Shown here: positions 1-13,167 of the stretch, piece after piece
Layout of the letters: each line of letters starts with the position of its first letter
Numbering within the stretch: position 1 is the first letter of the stretch
Assembly: GCF_000720135.1 (NCBI RefSeq)
Contig: NZ_JOIU01000024.1
Location: 66,808-130,807, forward strand
Source of the DNA: Streptomyces sp. NRRL S-1022
GTDB lineage: Bacteria; Actinomycetota; Actinomycetes; Streptomycetales; Streptomycetaceae
Length of the DNA: 64,000 bases
Direction: 5' to 3'
Translations under genes and position numbers: made by a program
The notes under the pieces: model-generated
Seen by the model: only the letters and a program-made list of their open reading frames with translations
Told to the model about the DNA's origin: nothing
The model's database searches: none

Positions 1-251
1 GTATCGCCACCAGCCGGGTGACCGGCGTGGTGCTCGACATCTCGGGCGTGGACGTCGTCGACTCCTTCCTCGGCCGGGTGCTCGCGGAGATCGCCTCCAC
101 GGCCAGCCTGCTGGCGGCCCGTACGGTGCTGGCCGGGATGCGGCCCGCCGTGGCGATCACCCTGGTCGAACTGGGACTGACCCTGCCCGGTCTGGTCACC
201 GCCCTGGACGTCGACCGTGCCATGGAACTGCTCACCCAGAGGGGGAGCTGA
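1..251 (+). CDS. STAS-domain anti-sigma factor antagonist, RsbS-like (5' partial)
   Basis: This is the C-terminal part of a small single-domain STAS protein; the reading frame is open to the window edge, so the true start lies upstream. The visible residues carry the STAS signature: a beta strand ending VVLDISGVDVVDS, where the serine after VVD is the usual phosphorylation site, then a helix and a second strand (LAGMRPAVAITL). RsbS-type proteins form the stressosome core with RsbR and are phosphorylated by RsbT. The stop overlaps the ATG of the RsbT-like gene (TGATG), so the two are translationally coupled. An RsbR-like gene would be expected just upstream, outside the window. Confidence 0.85.
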   Translation, partial: IATSRVTGVVLDISGVDVVDSFLGRVLAEIASTASLLAARTVLAGMRPAVAITLVELGLTLPGLVTALDVDRAMELLTQRGS

Positions 252-697
252 TGCAGCTGTCCGGCCAGGCGACCGCGACGCGCCTGCCCATCGGCTCGGA
301 CGCGGATCTGGCCTGGGTCCGGCAGCAGGTGCGGCAATGCGCGGCGCAACTCGGTTTCGGTCTGGTGCAGCAGACCAAGCTGGTCACGGCGGCCAGCGAG
401 CTGGCCCGCAACACGCTGGTGCACGGCGGCGGCGGGCGGGCGGAGATCACCCCGCTGGACAACGGCCGTACCCGGGGCCTGCGCATGAGTTTCATCGACG
501 ACGGTCCGGGCATCCGCGACCTGGAGCTGGCCATGACCGACGGATACACCTCCGGCGGCGGCCTCGGACTCGGGCTGAGCGGAGCAAAACGGCTGGTGCA
601 CGAGTTCAGCGTCGACACCGAGCCCGGCCGGGGCACGACCGTCACGGCCGTCGCCTGGGTCGCCCAGGTTCCCTCGTCCCGTCCGGGGGTGGGATGA
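251..697 (+). CDS. RsbT-like serine kinase / anti-sigma regulatory ATPase
   Basis: A 148-aa single-domain GHKL ATPase. The N-box (KLVTAASELARNTLVHGGG, about residues 47-65), the G1 box (DDGPGI) and a GGGLGLGLSG lid glycine run are all present, as expected for the RsbT/RsbW family. Position directly after an RsbS-like STAS protein points to RsbT, which phosphorylates RsbS/RsbR and, once released, activates an RsbU-type phosphatase. The start is fixed by the TGATG overlap with the upstream stop; the end overlaps the next ATG (ATGA at 694-697). Confidence 0.88.
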   Translation: MQLSGQATATRLPIGSDADLAWVRQQVRQCAAQLGFGLVQQTKLVTAASELARNTLVHGGGGRAEITPLDNGRTRGLRMSFIDDGPGIRDLELAMTDGYTSGGGLGLGLSGAKRLVHEFSVDTEPGRGTTVTAVAWVAQVPSSRPGVG

Positions 698-1755
698 GCC
701 GGGTGTGGGAGGTCCCGGTGCACGACTCCACCCGGGTCCGGGACGCCCGGATCGCGGCCCGTGAGGCGTGCGAACAGGCGGGCCTGGCCCCCGTGCGCAC
801 GGCGGACGCGGAGCTGGTCGCCACCGAGCTGGCCACCAATCTGCTCAAGCACGCCGGCGGGGGCCTCATGGTGGTGAACCTCGTGGAGCCGCCGACCGGT
901 GAGGCGGGCACCTCGGTGCAGGTGTACTCGCTCGACCACGGGCCGGGCATCGCCGACGTCGGCGCGGCGCAGCGCGACGGCTGGTCCAGCGCCACCGGCT
1001 CGCTCGGCGCGGGCCTGGGCAGCTGCCTGCGCAGCGCCAACTCCTTCCATCTGCACAGCGTGCCGGGCCGCGGCACGGTGGCCGCGGCACGGATAGACCC
1101 CGAACCCGACCGGCGCGGGGCCTTCGCGGCGCCGGTGCCCGCGGGCGGCATCACGGTCGCGCTCGCGCAGGCCGAGCAGTCCGGCGACGCCTGGGGCTGG
1201 GCACGCTCGGGCGGCCTGCTGACGCTGCTGCTCGCGGACGGCCTCGGGCACGGCGCGAAGGCCGCGCACGCTTCCGACGCCGCCGTGGCCGAGCTGCGCA
1301 GCGCCCCGTACCTGCCGCCGGGGGAGCTGCTGCGCCGCCTGCACACGGTGCTGCGGCGCACCCGGGGCGCCGCGGTGGCGGTGGCCCAGGTGGACGAGGA
1401 ACGGGCGGAACTCAGTTTCGCCGGGGTCGGCAACGCCGGCGCCCGGCTGCGCACCGCGGACTCCTGGACGTCCCTCGTCTCCCACCCGGGGATCGTCGGG
1501 GCATACTTCCCGTCGAACGTTCCGGTGCGCCGGATGCCGTGGCGCCGGGACAGTCTCCTCGTGCTGCACAGCGACGGACTGCCCAGCCGCTGGCATCCTC
1601 CGGAGGATCCCCTGCTGCTCGCCCACGACCCGTCGGTGGTGGCCGCGGCGATCCTGCGGGACGCCGGCAGCCCCGCCCGCCCCGTACGCGACGACACCAG
1701 CGTGGCCGTACTGGCCCCCGACCGCCGGACCAGCGCCCATGACAGCCGCCTCTGA
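694..1755 (+). CDS. GHKL ATPase fused to a SpoIIE/RsbX-type PP2C phosphatase
   Basis: A 353-aa two-domain protein. Residues about 1-135 form an RsbT/RsbW-like ATPase (ELVATELATNLLKHAGGG N-box, DHGPGI G1 box). Residues about 150-350 form a small PP2C-type phosphatase with the metal-binding signatures LLLADGLGHG, LHSDGLPS and RDDTSVAVL. RsbX-type phosphatases dephosphorylate STAS proteins, so this one chain may carry both a kinase-like and the opposing activity; that is inference. The ATG overlaps the preceding stop (ATGA), and the 3' end overlaps the next gene by 17 nt, so it sits inside a tightly coupled operon. Confidence 0.85.
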   Translation: MSRVWEVPVHDSTRVRDARIAAREACEQAGLAPVRTADAELVATELATNLLKHAGGGLMVVNLVEPPTGEAGTSVQVYSLDHGPGIADVGAAQRDGWSSATGSLGAGLGSCLRSANSFHLHSVPGRGTVAAARIDPEPDRRGAFAAPVPAGGITVALAQAEQSGDAWGWARSGGLLTLLLADGLGHGAKAAHASDAAVAELRSAPYLPPGELLRRLHTVLRRTRGAAVAVAQVDEERAELSFAGVGNAGARLRTADSWTSLVSHPGIVGAYFPSNVPVRRMPWRRDSLLVLHSDGLPSRWHPPEDPLLLAHDPSVVAAAILRDAGSPARPVRDDTSVAVLAPDRRTSAHDSRL

Positions 1756-3406
1756 GAACTGGACCATCGCCACCGCCGCCGACGCGGCCCGCGCCCGTGC
1801 CCTGCTGGCCCGGCTCCTCGCGGACGCCGGGGTGTCCGCGTTCGACCGGGTCCGCTTCCTCGCCGCGCTCGGGGCCCGGCTGCGCGCCGGCCTCGCCGCG
1901 GACGGCACGGACCTGACCGTGACCGCCGGCGCGGGCGGCGAGCTGCGGGTCGCCCTGGGCGGGCCCGAGCCCTGGCAGCACACCGTCGTCTGTCCCTCGC
2001 CGGTGGCCGCTCCGCCGTCCGGCCTGGACGACGCCCCGCTCGCCGAGGCGCTGCTGGACGCCGACGCGGACGCGGACGCCCTGCTGGCGCGCCTGACGGA
2101 GACGGAGGAGCTGCTCGGGTTCCACCGGGAGGAGCTGCACCAGACCAACCAGGGGGTGCTGGCGCTGCACGCCGAACTGGAGGCGGCGGCGCGGGCACAG
2201 CGTGAACTCCTCGACGCGGAGCGGGCTGCGCGCGCGGAGGCGGAGAACGCGCGCCGCCTGTTGACGTTCCTGGCCAACGCCAGTGCCGTCCTGAACGCCT
2301 CCCTGGAGCACGAGGACATCCTGCGCCGGCTGCCCGAGCTGCTGGTCCCGGAGTACGCGCGGCACGTCGACATCTGGTTCATGGACGACGAGCGGACCGC
2401 GCCGGGCGAGCGGGCGGCGGCCACGGTGACGGCGGCCCGCACCGGCCGCCCGCAGCACGCGGGCCCGCACCCCGCCGAACTGCCGGGCGTGGACGACCTG
2501 CCGGCCTCGGCGCTGTACCCGGACCGGCCGCTGCTGTGCCTGCCGCTGGGCGCGCGTACCGTGCAGGGCGTGCTCACGCTGGCCGCGCCCGGTGACCGGT
2601 TCGACCCGGACACCACCGTGATGCTGCTGGAGCTGGCCCGGCGGGCGGGCATCGCCCTGGACAACGCCCGCCGGTACGAGCAGCACCGGGACGTCGCCAA
2701 GGCCCTGCAGCGGGCGCAGCTCACCGATCTGCCCGCCACCCGGGGTCTCGACCTGGCCGCCCGCTATCTGCCGGCGACGCACGGTCTGAACATCGGCGGC
2801 GACTGGTACGACGCGTTTCCGCAGCCGGACGGCAGTGTGCTGGCGGTGATAGGGGACGTCACCGGGCACGGGCTGCGCGCGGCGGTCATCATGGGCCAGT
2901 TGCGCACCGCGCTGCGCGCCTACGCCGTCGAGGGCAACGGCCCGGCGCAGATCCTCACCCTGCTGCACCGGATGCTCCGCCACCAGCAGCCGGAGCTGTA
3001 CGCGACCTGTGCGATCGCCCGGTTCACGCCCGGCGAGCCCGGGGTGGTGTGGGCCGCGGCCGGGCATCCGCCGGCCGTCACGCGCGGTCCCCGGGGCGAG
3101 GTGCGGGTGCTGGACGCCAAGCCGGGGATCATGCTCGGGGTTCCGGTGCCGTTCACGTACGAGGAGCACACCCTGGAGCTGCCGGCGGGGTCGACGCTCG
3201 CGCTGTACACGGACGGTCTGGTGGAGCGCCGGGCCGCCGGGATCGACGCGGGCATCGACCGGCTGGCCCAGGCGATGGGGGCGCTCGGCGGGGCGGATCT
3301 GGTGGATCTGGACGCGGCGGCCGACGCGGTGCTCAAGCCGATGCTGCACGACTCCGAACACGACGACGACATCTGTCTGTTGCTGTGCCGCACCACGCAG
3401 GAGTGA
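1739..3406 (+). CDS. GAF-domain SpoIIE/RsbU-type serine phosphatase
   Basis: A 555-aa cytoplasmic phosphatase, last gene of the partner-switching operon. Residues 1-90 look like a degenerate GHKL-type module, 115-185 is a charged coiled coil, about 185-315 a GAF sensor domain, and 345-555 the SpoIIE/PP2C domain (GGDWYDAF, IGDVTGHG, LYTDGLVERR, HDDDICLLL). RsbU-type enzymes dephosphorylate an RsbV-like antagonist and so release a stress sigma factor; GAF and coiled coil are the expected signal input and RsbT-docking parts. Neither the sigma factor nor its RsbW/RsbV pair is in the window. A strong hairpin follows the stop. Confidence 0.88.
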   Translation: MTAASENWTIATAADAARARALLARLLADAGVSAFDRVRFLAALGARLRAGLAADGTDLTVTAGAGGELRVALGGPEPWQHTVVCPSPVAAPPSGLDDAPLAEALLDADADADALLARLTETEELLGFHREELHQTNQGVLALHAELEAAARAQRELLDAERAARAEAENARRLLTFLANASAVLNASLEHEDILRRLPELLVPEYARHVDIWFMDDERTAPGERAAATVTAARTGRPQHAGPHPAELPGVDDLPASALYPDRPLLCLPLGARTVQGVLTLAAPGDRFDPDTTVMLLELARRAGIALDNARRYEQHRDVAKALQRAQLTDLPATRGLDLAARYLPATHGLNIGGDWYDAFPQPDGSVLAVIGDVTGHGLRAAVIMGQLRTALRAYAVEGNGPAQILTLLHRMLRHQQPELYATCAIARFTPGEPGVVWAAAGHPPAVTRGPRGEVRVLDAKPGIMLGVPVPFTYEEHTLELPAGSTLALYTDGLVERRAAGIDAGIDRLAQAMGALGGADLVDLDAAADAVLKPMLHDSEHDDDICLLLCRTTQE

Positions 3407-3417
3407 GCGGGCGGTGA

Positions 3418-3442
3418 CGCCGGCCCCGTGACGGGGCCGGCG
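3418..3442. terminator. Hairpin between convergent phosphatase and katE genes
   Basis: Perfect 11-bp inverted repeat (CGCCGGCCCCG / CGGGGCCGGCG) with a 3-nt TGA loop, 12 nt past the phosphatase stop and 76 nt past the katE stop. There is no T-run, which is usual in Streptomyces. It can act in both directions. Confidence 0.75.
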
Positions 3443-3517
3443 CCGCGCCGTGCGGGCGGTGTCCCGCCCCGGCACTCCTGGTCGCCTTGGCACTCCTGGC
3501 CCGCCCTGGCCTCCTGG

Positions 3518-5794
<2,277 letters not shown>

Positions 5795-6243
5795 CAGTAC
5801 CTAATCCTTCACTGGGTCACGCGGCGGGTCCGGCAGGGACGGACGGGATGTGTCCGGTGCGCGGTGGCCACGCCGGGTATGCGACCGACACCATGGGCAT
5901 AGCGGGTGAATCTATGAGGAAAGGGTCGACAGCGACCCTGGTACCGAGGTCCCCGGACCGGGGCGTCCGAAACCGGGAACCACAGGTGATTTCCGGTCAG
6001 GGTGAAGTCGGGCCGCCTCCCGCCGAGTCGACGGGAGAGCAGGGCCGCCGGACGCACCGGTCATGGATCCGGGGACCAACGGCAGGGCCGAATGCGCCCC
6101 TGCCGAGGGCGTGTTCGTCAGCAGGGCCGTCTTCTTGACCCGGGGCAGGCGGAACAACCGTCCGCCCGCACCCGCCACCCTAGGTGCTGCCGGCGGCCGG
6201 CGCAGTCCGGGAGCGGCCGGTCGCGTGGGGCCGGGCCGGCCGG
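5795..6243. other. Gene-free region upstream of katE
   Basis: About 450 nt between the decarboxylase stop and the katE start, both on the minus strand. No frame gives a convincing protein. It must hold the katE promoter; nothing matches a stress-sigma consensus well. No strong terminator for the decarboxylase was identified by eye. Confidence 0.5.
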
Positions 6244-7707
6244 TCACGGCCGGGCCGTCACCCGTACGGTCTCCAGGGCGGGGTCCGCCGCGCCCGCGAT
6301 GAGGAAGCCGTGGGCGACACCGCTGCGCAGGTAGTCGAGGACCTCCGCGGTGATCACCTCGCCGGGCGCGACGACCGGCACGCCCGGCGGGTAGGGGCAG
6401 ATCATTTCGGCGGCGACCCGGCCCACGGCCCGCTCGGCGGGCACCTGTTCGGCCGGTCCGAAGAAGGCGTCGCGGGGCAGGACGGCCTGTTCGAGTTCGA
6501 GGACGTGGGGCTCGGGCAGGTGCACGGCGGGCTGCCGCTCGATGGTGTCCGCCCGCTCGACCAGTGTGCGCACGGACTCCAGCAGCAGCTTCTCGGTCTC
6601 CTCGTCGTCGGCGTGGGTGATGGAGGCGCTGATCCGGCAGGTGTCGGAGCCGCCGGTGTCGATGTGGCAGTTGGCACGCAGCCACTCGGCCGCCTGCATG
6701 CCGCTGATGCCGAGGTCGCGTACGTCGACGACGATCTTCAACGGGTCGAACTCGGCGGCCAGGCCCTCGTCGACGATCTCGCCGCCCATCACCCGCAGTC
6801 CCGGCAGCTCCCGGAGCCGGGCCCGGATGCGCTCGGCGCGGTGCAGGGCCGCGTCCAGCAGTCCGTGGCCCTGTTCCACCATCTGCCGCCGCCACCCGTC
6901 GAGCGTCGCGTAGACCAGCGAGGAGGCGCTGGTGGTGCCGAGCAGGTCCTCACGCTGCTTGAGGACGTCGGGCGAGATCCGGTCGTGCTGGAGGTGGAAC
7001 ACCGAGCTCTGTTCGATCGCGCCGCCCATCTTGTGGACGCTGGTGACGACCAGGTCGGCGTCCGCGTCCATGCCCCAGGCCGGCAGACCGGGGTGGAAGG
7101 GCAGGTGGGCGCCCCATGCCTCGTCCACGATGAGCGGTACGTCGCAGGCGTGACAGGCGTCGGCCACGCCCCGGATGTCGGCGCAGGTCCCCCAGTCGGT
7201 GGGGGTGATCAGCAGCATGCCCTTGGCGTCCGGGTGCTCGCGCAGCCGGGCGCGGACGTCGTCGGGCTCCGGCGGGTGGGCGAGGTGCCGTTCCGTGTCG
7301 AACTTCGGGTGGACCCAGATCGGCTCCACACCGTTGATGATCACCGCGGAGATGACGGCCTTGTGCGCGTTACGGGACAGCAGCAGCTTCTCCCCCGGCC
7401 CGGCGACCGCGCACATCGCGGTCTTCACGGACAGGGAACTGCCGCACGTGGAGAAGAAGGCGTGCTCGGCGCCGACCGCGTCGGCCATCAGCTCCTCGGC
7501 CTGTTGCAGCACGCCCTGCGACTGACGGCGGTCGTCCAGGCCGTTCAGGGAGAGCACGTCCGAGCGGAAGACGTCCATGCCGACGATCTCGGCGACGCGC
7601 GGATCGGCCCCGCGGCCCTGCTTGTGCCCCGGCGGCCCGTACGCCACGTCCCCCCGGCGGCGGAACTCCTCCAGTGCCTCCAGGACGGGTACGCGCGAGT
7701 GGTCCAT
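6244..7707 (-). CDS. PLP-dependent Orn/Lys/Arg decarboxylase family protein
   Basis: A 487-aa fold-type I PLP enzyme of the basic amino acid decarboxylase family. GPPGHKQGRG near the N terminus is the family's N-terminal signature; IVDEAWGAHLPFHP holds the PLP-contacting Asp, and VTSVHKMGG holds the Schiff-base lysine. The C-terminal small domain ends with a CPYPPGVPVVAPGE motif typical of this family. The product should be a polyamine (cadaverine, putrescine or agmatine); substrate cannot be read from the sequence. The ATG has a good AGGAGG upstream. It is divergent from an M20 amidohydrolase gene, with 141 nt between starts. Confidence 0.9.
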   Translation of the reverse strand: MDHSRVPVLEALEEFRRRGDVAYGPPGHKQGRGADPRVAEIVGMDVFRSDVLSLNGLDDRRQSQGVLQQAEELMADAVGAEHAFFSTCGSSLSVKTAMCAVAGPGEKLLLSRNAHKAVISAVIINGVEPIWVHPKFDTERHLAHPPEPDDVRARLREHPDAKGMLLITPTDWGTCADIRGVADACHACDVPLIVDEAWGAHLPFHPGLPAWGMDADADLVVTSVHKMGGAIEQSSVFHLQHDRISPDVLKQREDLLGTTSASSLVYATLDGWRRQMVEQGHGLLDAALHRAERIRARLRELPGLRVMGGEIVDEGLAAEFDPLKIVVDVRDLGISGMQAAEWLRANCHIDTGGSDTCRISASITHADDEETEKLLLESVRTLVERADTIERQPAVHLPEPHVLELEQAVLPRDAFFGPAEQVPAERAVGRVAAEMICPYPPGVPVVAPGEVITAEVLDYLRSGVAHGFLIAGAADPALETVRVTARP

Positions 7708-7848
7708 GGGTGTCCTCCTGAGCTGAACGGGGCCGCACCCACCGTGTTGCACCGGCCTGGCGCCCCAAACACTCCGGCTGGTGTCAGGGGCCGTCCGGGT
7801 GGAACCCGGGCCGGCACGCTCCACGCCCGCCGGACCGGAGGAGGTCTC

Positions 7849-9015
7849 GTGTCCCTGTACCAGCGGATCCGGGAGGAGGCCGCACGGCGCGCCGACGCGC
7901 TGTGGGCCGTGGCCTCGGCCCTGCACGCGGAGCCGGAGACCGCCTTCGCCGAACACCGGGCGGCGGCGCTGCTGAGCGGCGAGCTGGAGGGCGCCGGCTT
8001 CGAGGTCCGGCGCGAGGCCGCGGGCCTGCCGACCGCGTTCACGGCCCGCTCGGGCGAGGGCCGGCCGGTGGTGGCGTTCCCGCTGGAGTACGACGCCCTG
8101 CCCGGGCTCGGGCACGCCTGCGGGCACAACCTGATCGCGGCGGCCGGCCTCGGGGCCGCCCTGGTCGTGGACGCCGTACGGGACGGCGCCCCGGGCACGG
8201 TCCTGGCGGTGGGGACGCCGGCCGAGGAGGGCGGCGGCGGCAAGGCCCTGGAGGTGGAGGCCGGGGTCTTCGACGGGGTGGACGCCGCCCTGATGTTCCA
8301 CCCCGGGGTGTACGACTGGGTGCGGGCACCGCTCACCGCGCAGGAGCAGTACCGGGTCGGCTTCCGGGGCCGGGCCGCGCACCCGACGGGCAACCCGACG
8401 GAGGGCATCGACGCGCTGGCGGCGCTGATCGAGCTGTTCAACGTGGTGTCGGCGCTCGGCCGGCGGCTGCCGGAGGGATCCCATGTGCAGGGGATCATCA
8501 CCCACGGCGGTACGGCCACGAACATCGTCCCGGAGTACGCCGAGGGCCGCTTCGGGCTGCGCGCGCTCACCACGGCCGCCCTGGACGAGCTGGCGGCGCA
8601 GCTGCGCACGGCGGCCGAGGGCGTCGCGCTGGCGACCGGGACGAGTGTGACGGTGGAACGCGCGAGCGTGCGCTACGAGCACTTCCGGGACAGCACGGTG
8701 CTGTCCGAGCGGTTCGCCGGGCACCTGGACCGCGCCGGGATCACGCTCACGCCGCCCGCTCCCGGGGTCTACCTGGGTTCCTCCGACATCGGCAACGTGA
8801 GCGGCCGGGTGCCCGCCATCCACCCGTTCGTGGCGATCATGGGCGCGGACGGCTCCGACCACACGCCGGAGTTCGCCGAGGCGGCGGCCTCGGAGCGGGC
8901 CCGCGGTGTGCTCCTCGCGGTGGTGGAGGCGCTGGCCTGCACGGCGGCGGACGTCCTGGGGGACGCGGAGCTGCGCGGCCGGGCGTGGGAGGACCTGCGC
9001 CGGGCCCCGGCCTGA
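7849..9015 (+). CDS. M20-family amidohydrolase (AbgB/PTD012-like)
   Basis: A 388-aa cytoplasmic zinc amidohydrolase/peptidase. It shows the M20 metal signature PLEYDALPGLGHACGHN near residue 85 and the PAEEGGGGK catalytic Glu motif near residue 125, followed by the dimerisation domain (FRGRAAHP, IITHGGTATNIVPEYAE). This layout fits the p-aminobenzoyl-glutamate hydrolase/carboxypeptidase-like branch; the substrate is unknown. I chose the GTG at 7849 because GGAGGAGG sits 5 nt upstream and the first residues align with the family N terminus. The gene is divergent from the decarboxylase and probably shares its control region. Confidence 0.9.
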   Translation: MSLYQRIREEAARRADALWAVASALHAEPETAFAEHRAAALLSGELEGAGFEVRREAAGLPTAFTARSGEGRPVVAFPLEYDALPGLGHACGHNLIAAAGLGAALVVDAVRDGAPGTVLAVGTPAEEGGGGKALEVEAGVFDGVDAALMFHPGVYDWVRAPLTAQEQYRVGFRGRAAHPTGNPTEGIDALAALIELFNVVSALGRRLPEGSHVQGIITHGGTATNIVPEYAEGRFGLRALTTAALDELAAQLRTAAEGVALATGTSVTVERASVRYEHFRDSTVLSERFAGHLDRAGITLTPPAPGVYLGSSDIGNVSGRVPAIHPFVAIMGADGSDHTPEFAEAAASERARGVLLAVVEALACTAADVLGDAELRGRAWEDLRRAPA

Positions 9016-9019
9016 GCGC

Positions 9020-9037
9020 GCCCGGCCGCGGCCGGGC
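9020..9037. terminator. Palindrome between convergent M20 and ANTAR genes
   Basis: Perfect 18-bp palindrome (GCCCGGCC-GC-GGCCGGGC) filling the gap between two convergent stops. Likely a shared bidirectional terminator. Confidence 0.6.
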
Positions 9038-9394
9038 TCAGCCCGGCCGGCCGCACGCCACCTCGTGCCCGGCCTTGCGGTGGTCGGCACCGGCCTGGGC
9101 GCGCGCGTGCTCCACGGCGGCGGGCAGCGCCCGGCGGATCACCTCGGGGAGCGTGCGCCGCGCCGGCCACTCGACCAGGCAGCGCGCCACCTCCCGCAAT
9201 TTGACGTTGGTGTGCTGCGACATGTGCTTCAGGGCCTCCCAGCCCTGCTCCCGCCGCAGACCGCCCACGGTGATGACCACGCCGATCGCCTGGTCCACCA
9301 GGGCGTGCGAGACCAGCGCCTCACGCAGCTGGTCCACCTCGTCCTGGAGTGCCTTCACCTGGTCCTGGTCCGTCCGCTCGTCGGGTCCGATCAT
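9038..9394 (-). CDS. ANTAR-domain RNA-binding protein
   Basis: A 118-aa protein made of a short coiled-coil segment (residues about 10-30) and an ANTAR domain (HALVDQAIGVVITVGG, then EALKHMSQHTNVKLREVA). ANTAR domains bind paired hairpins in nascent RNA to block termination. There is no receiver or PAS domain, so any signal must come from a partner. The ATG at 9394 has GGTGA 6 nt upstream; a GTG three codons earlier is possible. No obvious dual-hairpin target was found nearby. It is divergent from the AraC-type regulator. Confidence 0.85.
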   Translation of the reverse strand: MIGPDERTDQDQVKALQDEVDQLREALVSHALVDQAIGVVITVGGLRREQGWEALKHMSQHTNVKLREVARCLVEWPARRTLPEVIRRALPAAVEHARAQAGADHRKAGHEVACGRPG

Positions 9395-9526
9395 GTCTTT
9401 CACCCTGAGCGGCCCGGCCGCCCGCCGCAAGCCGCCATGCGAACAGCAGGGCAAGCCACCGTACAAAAAACGAAAAATGGCTGGTAGGAGGCCCATACAC
9501 GTGGGTTTCAGGGGCAGCGGAAGGCC

Positions 9527-10477
9527 ATGCAGACACTCACCTTCGACAGCGACGACATGGACGTGACGGAGGATTTCCTCAGCCGTGCCTACGCCCGGAT
9601 GCGGATCGGCAGCGGCAGCCCCGGTTCCCACCGCGCCCGGATCCGCCGTACCGGCATCGACTCGGTGAGTGTCGACGAGCTCGCGCTGGACTTCGAGATG
9701 GACTACTCGGTGACCCCGCTGGGCCGGATCTGTCTGTGCGTCATGCACGACGGGACCGTGCGGGACCACGCCTTCCAGGGCGTCGAGGACGCCTTCGGCC
9801 CGGGTGACGTGGTGCTGTTCGCGCCGCCGGACCTGCCGTACACGGGCCGGATCTGCAACGCCCGCTACAACATCACGATGCTGGAACCGGCGCTGCTCAC
9901 GCAGGTGGCCGGGGACGCGGACGGCTCGCGGCCGGTACGGCTGACCGGGCATCGGCCGCGCTCGGGGGCGTCGGCGCGCAATCTGTACCGCACGATCGCC
10001 CATCTGCGGGACACGGTGTTCGCCGATCCGGAGCTGGCGGACCAGCCGCTGATCGCGGCCACGGCGGCCCAGCACCTGGCGGCGAGCGTGCTGGCCGCGT
10101 TCCCGAACACGGCGCTGGACGAGCCCGCCGCCGGCGGCGCCGACGCGCACCCGGCGGTGCTGCGCCGTGCGCTCGCCTACATCGACGACCACGCGGACCA
10201 GCCGGTGACGGTCGCGGACATCGCCGCCGCGGCCCATGTCACGGTCCGCGCGCTCCAGTACGCCTTCCGCCGCCATCTGGACACCACGCCGCTCGCCCAG
10301 CTGCGCCGGGTCCGGCTGGCGCACGCCCATCACGCCCTGGTGGCCGCCGACCCCGGCGCCGGGGCCACGGTCACGGAGATCGCGGCCCGGTGGGGTTTCC
10401 ACCACCCGGGCCGCTTCGCCTCCCTGTACCGGGACACCTACCGGCGGGCCCCGCACGAGACCCTGACCGGTGGCTGA
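9527..10477 (+). CDS. AraC-family transcriptional regulator
   Basis: A 316-aa regulator. Residues 1-190 resemble the AraC-binding-like N-terminal domain, with no recognisable ligand motif. Residues about 210-315 hold the two helix-turn-helix units: the first at VTVADIAAAAHVTVRALQYAFRR, the second at VTEIAARWGFHHPGRFASLYRDTYRRAP, which is the conserved AraC signature. It converges with the beta-helix protein gene, leaving 8 nt between stops, so it is not part of that transcription unit. Target unknown. Confidence 0.9.
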   Translation: MQTLTFDSDDMDVTEDFLSRAYARMRIGSGSPGSHRARIRRTGIDSVSVDELALDFEMDYSVTPLGRICLCVMHDGTVRDHAFQGVEDAFGPGDVVLFAPPDLPYTGRICNARYNITMLEPALLTQVAGDADGSRPVRLTGHRPRSGASARNLYRTIAHLRDTVFADPELADQPLIAATAAQHLAASVLAAFPNTALDEPAAGGADAHPAVLRRALAYIDDHADQPVTVADIAAAAHVTVRALQYAFRRHLDTTPLAQLRRVRLAHAHHALVAADPGAGATVTEIAARWGFHHPGRFASLYRDTYRRAPHETLTGG

Positions 10478-10485
10478 CCGGTGTT

Positions 10486-13026
<2,541 letters not shown>

Positions 13027-13073
13027 TCGGCGGCTCCAGACGAGGGCGGGGTCGGCGAACCTGACCCCACGGC

Positions 13074-13106
13074 TTAGTTCATGTTTTGATTTAAGTGATG
13101 AACCAA
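13074..13106. promoter_or_regulatory. AT-rich inverted repeat upstream of the beta-helix protein gene
   Basis: TTAGTTCAT and ATGAACCAA form 9-bp arms with one mismatch around a 15-nt AT-rich spacer, centred about 64 nt before the ATG. The base composition is strikingly low in GC for this genome. It is a probable repressor or activator site; the cognate protein is unknown. Confidence 0.55.
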
Positions 13107-13167
13107 GCGGGCCACAAGACTTGCGACATGAGATCCTTCAACCGGTGTGCGAGGGGGAGGAGTTCAC

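Noticed and set aside
232..2739. A very long open frame (over 800 codons) on the minus strand opposite the partner-switching operon
   Set aside because: Its product is Ser/Arg/Ala-rich low-complexity text with no domains, and the opposite strand encodes clear ATPase and phosphatase motifs. Long antisense frames are expected in high-GC DNA.
3473..3515. Short CACTCCTGG-type repeats near the katE 3' end
   Set aside because: Only two short copies between convergent genes; no further copies were noticed, and the region is explained by terminators.
5900..5970. Possible stress-sigma (sigma-B-like) promoter upstream of katE (GTTTC on the minus strand followed after 14 nt by GGGGAC)
   Set aside because: The -10 part does not match GGGTAC/GGGTAT, and the distance to the start is more than 100 nt. 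Not good enough to report as a promoter.
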